Positions 7,067-12,519 of a stretch of 21,010 bases of DNA are shown here, piece by piece (positions within the stretch are counted from its first letter, which is position 1; each line of letters begins with the position of its first letter). The notes below the pieces were generated by a model. It was not told the DNA's origin. It did not search any database and was given only the letters and a program-made list of their open reading frames with translations. The translations under genes and the position numbers were made by a program. The DNA comes from a virus. The stretch spans positions 1-21,010 of IMG/VR virus record IMGVR_UViG_3300042294_002097; one strand, 5' to 3'.

Positions 7067-8332
7067 ATGAACGGTGATACTTACAAGGGACTCGTCGAGA
7101 AGATGGGTGCCCTCTACGCGGAGATGCAGGAGATGGTGGCAGGCATGGATGGCGCGACCGAAGAGGCCGCCGCCGAGATGCAGGCCAAGTACGAGGAGAA
7201 GAGCAAGCAGTACGACGCTCTCGCCAAGCGTCGCGACATGATCGCCGACCTGAACTCGCGCGCCGCCAAGAGCTCGCACGGCGTGGTCGTGGTCGAGCGT
7301 GAGGCTCCGGCCCGCGTCGAGACTCGCTCGTTCGCTCCGCAGATCGGCGAGCAGTACGAGGCTCGGTTCGCCGACTACCTGAAGAACGGCCACCGCCGCG
7401 ACTTCGACACTCGCGCGATCGCCGCAGGCTCGGGCGACGGCCAGTACCTCCCGTCGGCCGGCTTCTACGCCCAGTTGCAGAAGAGCGTGGAACTCGAGAC
7501 CGCGATCTACAACCTCTGCCGCAAGATCGATGTCGGCAACTTCACGACCAACTTCACGCTCGAGGGCGACTTCCTCTCCACCGAGATCGACGGCGAAGGT
7601 TGGGCCGGCGAAGCGGGCTCGGTCGATGAATACACGCCGACCTTCACCAACAAGACCTTCACGGGCAACTCGCTGCGCCGCGTGGTCAAGGTCTCGCGTG
7701 AACTCGTGCAGGACGCTCCTGCTCGCGGTGCTGACTTCAGCGTCGAGAGCATGGTCGCGCAGCGCATGGGTCGCCTCTTCGGCCAGTCGATCGAGTACCA
7801 GTTGTGGCACGGCAACGGCACGAACAAGCCGGAAGGTCTGAAGAACGCCACGCTCGGCACCGCTACCGAGCTCGCGACCGACGGCACGCTCACCTCTGAC
7901 GAACTCATCACTTGGGTCTACAGCCTGCCGATGAAGTACCTCAAGAGCCCGTCGTGCGCGATCGTCACGAGCCAGTCGTTCCTGACGGCCGTCCGCAAGT
8001 TGACCGAGAAGGTCATCGGCTCGTCCGGCCACTTGAGCGCGCCGTACCTCTGGGAGCCTTCCTTCCAGGCCGGCACGCCCGACCGTCTGCTCGGCATCCC
8101 GGTCTATGTCACGCCGTGGGCACCCACGCTCGGCAATGTCAACGACCAGATCCACGCGGTGATCGGCGACTTCCAGCACATGGTGGTCGCGCAGCGCACG
8201 GGCATGAGCGTGCAGGTTCTCAACGAACTGTACGCCGGCAACGGCCAGATCGGCTACCTCGGCGAGATGCGCCTCGACGCGAAGGTCGTTCGCGCCGATG
8301 CCTTCCGCGCCCTGAAGGATGACAACACCTAA
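7067..8332 (+). CDS. HK97-fold major capsid protein, second copy, with delta scaffolding domain
   Basis: This is the canonical HK97-type major capsid protein. Residues 1-70 are an acidic, helical delta domain (VEKMGALYAEMQEMV onward) that scaffolds assembly and is normally removed by the prohead protease; cleavage probably falls near residues 75-100. The mature part has ARFADYLKNGHRRDF (99-113), SLRRVVKVSRELVQD, a QSIEYQLWHGNGTNKPEGLK turn and the C-terminal run ending GYLGEMRLDAKVVRADAFRALK. At 421 residues it is full length. The ribosome site AAGGAGG just before ATG 7067 is among the strongest in the window, and a rho-independent terminator follows directly, as expected for the most abundant virion protein. 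It is a distant paralog, not a duplicate, of the preceding gene. Confidence 0.95.
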   Translation: MNGDTYKGLVEKMGALYAEMQEMVAGMDGATEEAAAEMQAKYEEKSKQYDALAKRRDMIADLNSRAAKSSHGVVVVEREAPARVETRSFAPQIGEQYEARFADYLKNGHRRDFDTRAIAAGSGDGQYLPSAGFYAQLQKSVELETAIYNLCRKIDVGNFTTNFTLEGDFLSTEIDGEGWAGEAGSVDEYTPTFTNKTFTGNSLRRVVKVSRELVQDAPARGADFSVESMVAQRMGRLFGQSIEYQLWHGNGTNKPEGLKNATLGTATELATDGTLTSDELITWVYSLPMKYLKSPSCAIVTSQSFLTAVRKLTEKVIGSSGHLSAPYLWEPSFQAGTPDRLLGIPVYVTPWAPTLGNVNDQIHAVIGDFQHMVVAQRTGMSVQVLNELYAGNGQIGYLGEMRLDAKVVRADAFRALKDDNT

Positions 8333-8354
8333 TAGGTGGATGGTCGGATGAAAC

Positions 8355-8387
8355 GAGGGCGGGCCGCAAGGCTCGCCCTCTTCTTTT
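8355..8387 (+). terminator. Rho-independent terminator after the capsid gene
   Basis: An 11-base stem, GAGGGCGGGCC (8355-8365) with GGCTCGCCCTC (8370-8380), has one G-T type pair and is closed by a GCAA loop of the stable GNRA class. The stem is followed by TTCTTTT (8381-8387). It lies 23 bases after the second capsid stop codon, between the head block and the connector genes, and probably lowers expression of downstream genes relative to capsid. Confidence 0.88.
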
Positions 8388-8397
8388 CGGATCACAC

Positions 8398-8601
8398 ATG
8401 AGAGTCCACATACTGAAGTCCTTCGTCACGAGCGCAGGCGCGTTCGCCGCAGGTATGCGCTGCGAGATTCCAGATTCTGACGCGGCGCGATACATTGCGT
8501 CCGGCTTGGTCGAGCGCGACGAGCCGAAGATCGAGACTCCCGAGCGTGGCCGTGTGCGGCTCCGCAAGGCGACGAAGGAGGCGAGCGATGCTGGCGATTG
8601 A
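8398..8601 (+). CDS. Small unknown protein between capsid and connector genes
   Basis: This is a 67-residue protein without a firm family. The first 40 residues (MRVHILKSFVTSAGAFAAGM onward, then DAARYIASGLVE) have the look of small beta-rich phage proteins often placed after capsid genes, with a pattern of an extended strand, a Gly turn and an AARxIxxGLVE end. The C-terminus is charged (ERGRVRLRKATKEASD). The start ATG at 8398 lies eleven bases after the terminator and has only a weak ribosome site. The last 14 bases overlap the next gene, whose ribosome site AAGGAGG (8575-8581) lies inside it, suggesting translational coupling. Position suggests a head-related accessory role; that is inference only. 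Confidence 0.75.
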   Translation: MRVHILKSFVTSAGAFAAGMRCEIPDSDAARYIASGLVERDEPKIETPERGRVRLRKATKEASDAGD

Positions 8602-9208
8602 CGGTGCGACCTACCTGTCGAATGTCGAGGCGACCTCGCCGGCGGTCGAGCCTGTCACGATTACCGAGGCGAAGGCGCACTTGCGAGTGACGCACACGGA
8701 CGAGGACTCGCTCATCACCTCGCTCATCGTGGCGGCGAGGAACTATGTCGAGGGACTGGCTAATCGCCCGTTCGTCAACCGAACCTACACGCTGAAGCTC
8801 GATCGCTTCCCGCGCGGCTACGAGATCATCCTCCCGGCCGGCAAGGTCTCGGCGGTCTCCTCGATCACCTATGTGGACACGGCCGGCGCGACGCAGACCT
8901 TGAGCGCGGGCGCGTACACGCTCGAGGGCCAGAGGCTCCCGAGCAGCATCGTCATTAACCCGAGCACGATCTCGGCGTGGCCGAGCACGCGGGTCTACGC
9001 GGGCATCTCAAGCGTGACGATCGGCTATACGGCCGGCTACGGCGCGGCCGCTAGCGCGATCCCGCAGGCTCTCCGGCAGGCCGTGCTGATGTCGGTCGCA
9101 TACTGGTACGACATCGCCCGCGAGACCGGGAGCGAGACCGCGCTCACCGAAGTCCCGCATGGCGTGGAGTCGCTCGCTCGGATGTACTCGATCCCGAGGA
9201 TGGCATGA
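8588..9208 (+). CDS. Head-tail connector protein (gp6-like / phiE125 gp8-like)
   Basis: This is the adaptor ring that docks under the portal and joins head to tail. The diagnostic N-terminal run is VTITEAKAHLRVTHTDEDSL followed by ITSLIVAARNYVEGLANRPF, the standard helical opening of the gp6-like connector family. A middle beta region and a C-terminal helical end with ALRQAVLMSVAYWYDIARE follow, and 206 residues is the usual length. The ATG at 8588 is chosen because AAGGAGG stands seven bases before it and the family motif begins soon after. A longer in-frame extension upstream only reads the preceding gene out of frame. The stop overlaps the next start as ATGA. Confidence 0.93.
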   Translation: MLAIDGATYLSNVEATSPAVEPVTITEAKAHLRVTHTDEDSLITSLIVAARNYVEGLANRPFVNRTYTLKLDRFPRGYEIILPAGKVSAVSSITYVDTAGATQTLSAGAYTLEGQRLPSSIVINPSTISAWPSTRVYAGISSVTIGYTAGYGAAASAIPQALRQAVLMSVAYWYDIARETGSETALTEVPHGVESLARMYSIPRMA

Positions 9209-9540
9209 GGCGAGTCCGCTCCGGCCTGATGCGCACGCCGTTCCTCGTGCTCAACCGCACGACGGATCTCGACGAGTTCGGCTCGCTCGAGCCGACCTTC
9301 CTCGGCGTGGGCACGATCGTCTGGGGCTACCTCAAAGGGACATCTGCCGCCGAGGGTGTCGAGCGCGAGCAGGTCACACACCAACGCTCCTACGAGATTA
9401 TGATGCGCGAGAAGGATGCCGCTCTTCTGTCGGTGACGGCCCGCCTCCAGACGGACACCCGTACCTTCGAGATCATCGGCATCGAGCAGTACGACGCGCG
9501 GCAGCAGACCGTGACCGTGACCGTGCGGGAGGTGGCGTGA
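9205..9540 (+). CDS. Head closure / head-tail adaptor protein (SPP1 gp16-like)
   Basis: This is probably the small beta-barrel protein that closes the neck channel after packaging. Its 111 residues fit the family: an N-terminal strand (FLVLNRTTDLDEFGSLEPTF), a loop containing AAEGVEREQVTHQRSYEIMM, which matches the usual pattern of an R/E-rich strand before a conserved basic strand, and an end with FEIIGIEQYDARQQTVTVTV. The last part is the typical 'rFeIigi...d.r...l.l.c.Ev' pattern of head-tail joining proteins. It overlaps the connector gene by ATGA and the gp10-like gene by one base, the usual neck gene order. Identification rests on motif style and position. Confidence 0.85.
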   Translation: MRRVRSGLMRTPFLVLNRTTDLDEFGSLEPTFLGVGTIVWGYLKGTSAAEGVEREQVTHQRSYEIMMREKDAALLSVTARLQTDTRTFEIIGIEQYDARQQTVTVTVREVA

Positions 9541-10109
9541 TGTCGCAGCAGTTCTTCGAGAGCGTGAACCTGTCCGGCGGGAAGGAACTCGTCGCGGCGT
9601 TCAAGAAACTCGACGACAATCTCAAGAAGGCGATGATCGAGCGCGTGGCGACTCGGACGCTCGAGCGCATCGCCGCCGCCATGCGCTCCGAGATCAACTC
9701 GCTCACGACGAACACGGACAAGGGATTCCCCGGCGATCGATTGTGGCCGTACATGAGGCGTGGCCGCATGGTCTCGCCAGGTCTCGCGCGCTCGAAGGTC
9801 TCGACGGCGATCGCCGTGATCCCGCTCGGCTCGAAGCAGCGTCGGCTCTACATCGGTCGCCGCATCGGCGTGACCGGGAAGAGCGGGGCGTTCTACGGCC
9901 GGCTCATCGAGAAGGGCTTCTCGATCGTCCGCAAGGGCCGGATGCGCGGATGGGTGAAGGGAAAGAAGGACATCCCCGGCAAGTGGGTCTTCTTCCGCCT
10001 CTTCAAGCGGCTCAAGCCGGGAGCCGAGGCTTCGGCGGTGCAGGAGTTCACGGACTTCATCAACGAGTGGGGCCGGATCAAGTCCACGCCCAGTAAGGAT
10101 CTCTCGTGA
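9540..10109 (+). CDS. HK97 gp10-like neck / tail completion protein
   Basis: This 189-residue protein fits the HK97 gp10 family of neck proteins, which act with the tail terminator when the tail joins the head. The N-terminal helix GGKELVAAFKKLDDNLKKAM followed by ERVATRTLERIAAAMRSEIN is the standard opening of this family (short strand, then 'L...L..lp..v...v...al...a..i...a'). The middle is rich in basic residues (RLYIGRRIG, FYGRLIEKG), and the C-terminal helix EASAVQEFTDFINEWGRI is also usual. ATG 9540 follows directly on the previous stop; GTG 9537 is an alternative adding one residue. It lies between head closure and tail terminator genes, which supports the call. Confidence 0.88.
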   Translation: MSQQFFESVNLSGGKELVAAFKKLDDNLKKAMIERVATRTLERIAAAMRSEINSLTTNTDKGFPGDRLWPYMRRGRMVSPGLARSKVSTAIAVIPLGSKQRRLYIGRRIGVTGKSGAFYGRLIEKGFSIVRKGRMRGWVKGKKDIPGKWVFFRLFKRLKPGAEASAVQEFTDFINEWGRIKSTPSKDLS

Positions 10110-10549
10110 GTGCACAAACCGTCTGGAACATCGAGACCGCGATCAAGGCCAAGGTCGCCGCTACGGCGAGCCTGACCTCGATCATCGGCACGCACCCGGT
10201 GCGGATCTACCCCGAACTCCGGGAGGACAACGGGTCGCTCCCGGCGATCGTGTACGAGTTGAACTCGAGCGCGCCGTATCTGGTGCTCTCGGGCGTGCCG
10301 ACCCTCACCCGGTCGAGCGTGTCGCTCCATTGCCTCGCGCTCGACAAGAAGGTCTCCGTGGACATCGCCCAGAAGGCTCAAGCGATCTTCGCCGACTGGT
10401 CGCAGGACTTCTCGTCCGGCGGGGTCGTGAAGATTTCCGTCAAGTCGAGCCGGGTCTCGACGATCCAAACCGACTATCAACCGCCCGCAGATGGTGCCAC
10501 GCACGGTTTATATCTGGCGACGCTAGAGGTAGTCTCGATGCACTCCTAA
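10106..10549 (+). CDS. Tail terminator / tail completion protein (DUF3168-like)
   Basis: This is a probable tail terminator, the ring that ends tail tube growth and binds the neck. Its 147 residues have the family's features: an N-terminal helix WNIETAIKAKVAATASLTSI followed by IGTHPVRIYPELREDNGSLPA and the strand IVYELNSS. This reproduces the usual 'hPVrIy...a.q.a.lPaivy.' pattern. The rest is compatible, with LTRSSVSLHCLALDK and a C-terminal strand. The start is GTG at 10106, overlapping the previous stop. Position directly before the tail tube genes fits the conserved neck order. A 13-base gap separates it from the first tail tube gene. Confidence 0.85.
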   Translation: MSAQTVWNIETAIKAKVAATASLTSIIGTHPVRIYPELREDNGSLPAIVYELNSSAPYLVLSGVPTLTRSSVSLHCLALDKKVSVDIAQKAQAIFADWSQDFSSGGVVKISVKSSRVSTIQTDYQPPADGATHGLYLATLEVVSMHS

Positions 10550-10562
10550 CGAGGTACTCCGC

Positions 10563-10952
10563 ATGGCACTCTCCGCATACAACACGACGCTCTCCATCGG
10601 CGGTACGGCCGTCGGCGAAGTCACGAACATCTCTGTCGGTGGTTCCTCGCTGACCGAGATCGACATCACGAACCTCACGAGCACGGACAAGTCCTACATC
10701 ATGGGTGCGCTCGAAGCGGGCACGCTCACGATCGACTTCTTCGCGCCGGCGAACTACGCGGACTTTTCCGCCTCGCTGATCCCGGCGAGCGGCGACGCGA
10801 CGGCTTCGAGTTTCACGATCGCGTTTGCTGGCGGATCGCTCGACGCTGCCTTTGATGGCATCTGCACGAATCTCTCGATCTCGGCGGAGCAGGACGGGGC
10901 CGTGACCGCGTCCGCTACCGTCAAGCTCACGACCGCAATCACCTGGAGCTAA
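10563..10952 (+). CDS. Tail tube protein, paralog 1
   Basis: This is a 129-residue beta-rich protein, interpreted as a tail tube (major tail) subunit that polymerises around the tape measure protein. The pattern GEVTNISVGGSSLTEIDIT (residues 18-36), then EAGTLTIDFFAP (51-62) and a C-terminal half with SSFTIAFAGG and NLSISAEQDGAV, follows the strand order of lambda gpV-like tube proteins. There each subunit sets its specification strand with '.i..i..dd......G..d.gtis....f.p'. It sits between tail terminator and chaperone genes, the expected place. It is about 69% identical, without gaps, to the next gene by my hand alignment (89 of 129). Its final codons, acctggagc, place GGAG upstream of the next start. 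Confidence 0.82.
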   Translation: MALSAYNTTLSIGGTAVGEVTNISVGGSSLTEIDITNLTSTDKSYIMGALEAGTLTIDFFAPANYADFSASLIPASGDATASSFTIAFAGGSLDAAFDGICTNLSISAEQDGAVTASATVKLTTAITWS

Positions 10953-10955
10953 TCG

Positions 10956-11345
10956 ATGGCACTCTCCTCGTACGGTACGGAGTTCTATGCGGCTGGTGTC
11001 CTCATCGGTGAGGTCACTAGCATTTCCGTCGGCGGCTCTTCGCTGACCGAGATCGATATCACCAGTCTCACGAGCACCGACAAGGCGTACATCATGGGTG
11101 CTTTTGAGTCTGGCACTATCACGGTGGACTTCTTCGCGCCGTCGGACTTCGCGAGTATTCAATCGGTGATCCAACCGATCAGCGGAGATGCCACCGCGAG
11201 CGTGTTCGTCATCTACTTCGCCGGAGCACAACTCACCGCTAGCGCGAACGGCATCTGCACGAACCTGTCGATCTCGGCCGAGCAGGATGGTGCCGTGCAG
11301 GCTTCGTCTACGATCAAACTCACGACCGCAATCACCTGGAGCTAA
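10956..11345 (+). CDS. Tail tube protein, paralog 2
   Basis: This is a second 129-residue tail tube protein, aligned end to end with the preceding gene. Residues 23-36 (ISVGGSSLTEIDIT), about 90-113 (a block ending AEQDGAV) and the last nine residues (KLTTAITWS) are identical, while the N-terminal 5-17 and the middle 63-75 differ. The identical blocks are probably subunit contact or fold positions. The start is only three bases after the previous stop, and the ribosome site GGAG lies inside the previous gene's Trp-Ser codons. Sequence divergence shows the duplication is not recent, so both copies are probably used. It may build a mixed tube or a special ring at one end; neither is proven. Confidence 0.82.
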   Translation: MALSSYGTEFYAAGVLIGEVTSISVGGSSLTEIDITSLTSTDKAYIMGAFESGTITVDFFAPSDFASIQSVIQPISGDATASVFVIYFAGAQLTASANGICTNLSISAEQDGAVQASSTIKLTTAITWS

Positions 11346-11348
11346 CAC

Positions 11349-11804
11349 ATGGCAATCGTCGCACCCGGCTCAACCTTCTCATACGCAACCTCGGTTGGAT
11401 CTGGAGGGACAACCTTCACCGCCGTCGGCGAGATCAAGTCGATCTCCGTCGATGGGATCTCGATCGCCGAGATCGATACCTCCGCTCTGTCGGCTAGCGT
11501 GAAGTCGTTCATCGGCGGCACGAAGGACTCGGGCACGATCTCCGTGACGCTCTTCGCGCCCGCGTATTCGGCCGGCCTTCTCGGCACGGGATCGAACAAC
11601 GGCGCGCTGAACCCGGCGACCTACGCGAACGGTGCCGACTACCGCAACTTCAGGATCCAGTTTGGGCCGAACACGGGCACGGGCGGTTTCCAGTTGGCCT
11701 TCTCGGGCTATGTCACTTCGTTCAATGTCTCGGCCGCAGTCGATGGCGCGGTCGAGGCCGACCTCACCGTCCGCGTGACTGGCAGCTTTACCTCCTCGAC
11801 CTGA
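11349..11804 (+). CDS. Tail tube protein, paralog 3 (longer form)
   Basis: This third member of the tail tube series has 151 residues. It shares the core pattern GEIKSISVDGISIAEIDTSA, then KDSGTISVTLFAP and a C-terminal SFNVSAAVDGAVEADLTVRV. It carries an insert of about 20 residues after the FAP motif (GLLGTGSNNGALNPATYANG) that the first two lack. It is clearly homologous but much more diverged than the other two are from each other. In overall form it looks closest to ordinary siphophage tube proteins, so it may be the original major tube subunit. The start is three bases after the previous stop and again uses the GGAG embedded in the upstream gene's end. Confidence 0.82.
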   Translation: MAIVAPGSTFSYATSVGSGGTTFTAVGEIKSISVDGISIAEIDTSALSASVKSFIGGTKDSGTISVTLFAPAYSAGLLGTGSNNGALNPATYANGADYRNFRIQFGPNTGTGGFQLAFSGYVTSFNVSAAVDGAVEADLTVRVTGSFTSST

Positions 11805-11833
11805 TCGCCTCGCACATCTCGGAGCACCACACC

Positions 11834-12193
11834 ATGACCGCATCGAAGGACTTCGTGCTTTCACTCGCCGCCTCCATTCCCGTGGAGGCGGTTTCCATTC
11901 CCGGCATCGCCGAGCCGATCTCGATCCGTGGCCTCACGGCCGGCGAGCGCGACTCGTTCGAGGCCGCGTGCTTCATCGGCAAGGGCACTAACCGCGAGAT
12001 GAACTTCGTCAATCTCCGCGCGCGCCTCCTCGTCCGGTGCATCTGCGACGCGGACGGCAAGCGGCTCTTCGCCGACGGCGATGTCGATCAGGTCGCGGGC
12101 CTCCCGGCTCGCGTGATCGACCCGCTCTTCGAGGTCGCCCAGAGGCTCTCGGGCATGGGCGCGAAGGATGTGGAGAGCATCACGGGAAACTGA
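11834..12193 (+). CDS. Tail assembly chaperone (lambda G-like)
   Basis: This is the shorter of two tail assembly chaperones that coat the tape measure protein and recruit tube subunits. The 119 residues are an N-terminal beta part (SIPGIAEPISIRGLTAGERD) and a helical part with LRARLLVRCICDADGKRLF and LFEVAQRLSGM. This is the common pattern of chaperones of this class, where the phrase 'lv...c..dedG.rlF.d.d...l......v...l...a..lsg' recurs. It ends in ACG GGA AAC TGA, so the stop directly follows a G GGA AAC slippery heptamer. Position between tube and tape measure genes and the overlapping second frame make the call strong. The start ATG 11834 has CGGAG upstream. Confidence 0.88.
   Translation: MTASKDFVLSLAASIPVEAVSIPGIAEPISIRGLTAGERDSFEAACFIGKGTNREMNFVNLRARLLVRCICDADGKRLFADGDVDQVAGLPARVIDPLFEVAQRLSGMGAKDVESITGN
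12184..12190 (+). promoter_or_regulatory. Programmed -1 ribosomal frameshift site
   Basis: The heptamer GGGAAAC is in the frame G GGA AAC, the X XXY YYZ arrangement required for a -1 slip, and is followed immediately by the TGA of the chaperone gene. Lambda uses GGGAAAG in the same place to make gpGT. The -1 frame is open from here to 12519 and encodes a helical protein with no good start of its own. Confidence 0.88.
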
Positions 12194-12519
12194 CCGAGCG
12201 AGCGTGCCGGCGGTTCCTCTTCCGCCTCGCGCTCGCACTCGGGATGACGGTCGCCGAGGTCGAGTCTCGCGTGTCCTCGCGCGAACTCACCGAGTGGATG
12301 GCGTATGACGCGCTCGAGCCGATCGGCGGATTCCGCACGGACTACGGTTTCGCGATGCTCGCCGCGCTCTATGTGAACGCGCACCGCAAGCCGGGTAGCG
12401 CGGCCGCGAAGGTCTCCGAGTTCATGCCGTGGCTTCCCAAGTCTCCTGCCGCCGAGAGTAAGGGGCCGGACGCTTGGATCGCTATGCTCAAGGCACTAGG
12501 AGGCTCGAAGAGTGGCTAA
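12190..12519 (+). CDS. T-like C-terminal part of the frameshifted tail chaperone (GT fusion)
   Basis: This frame is expected to be made only as the C-terminal half of a G-T fusion of about 228 residues (119 from the upstream frame, about 109 here). It begins LTERACRRFLFRLALALGMT, continues VAEVESRVSSRELTEWMAYD and ends before the tape measure gene. The pattern 'lA..lG.tv.e...rls..El.eW.ay....P.g...' is that of minor tail protein T and related chaperone extensions. No ATG with a ribosome site precedes the conserved part; the first in-frame ATG, at 12244, would cut the helix. In lambda the ratio of G to GT is essential for tail assembly, and the same is inferred here. Confidence 0.85.
   Translation: MTERACRRFLFRLALALGMTVAEVESRVSSRELTEWMAYDALEPIGGFRTDYGFAMLAALYVNAHRKPGSAAAKVSEFMPWLPKSPAAESKGPDAWIAMLKALGGSKSG

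Larger units (their letters stand above)
10563..11345 (+). repeat. Tandem gene duplication (tail tube units 1 and 2)
   Basis: Two 390-base coding units of equal length stand three bases apart. Their protein products align without gaps, and their DNA is nearly identical at the ends (for example the final ctcacgaccgcaatcacc segment and the shared start atggcactctcc). The more diverged third unit at 11349-11804 extends the array. This is an old duplication kept open in both copies. Confidence 0.85.

Noticed and set aside
5945-8332. The two capsid genes as halves of one broken gene
   Set aside because: Each encodes a full HK97-type C-terminal region with its own start, ribosome site and stop, and the second has a full delta domain, so they are two complete genes.
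12184-12193. Chaperone frame break as a sequencing error
   Set aside because: A canonical slippery heptamer in the correct frame sits exactly at the stop, as in lambda, so programmed frameshifting explains the arrangement.
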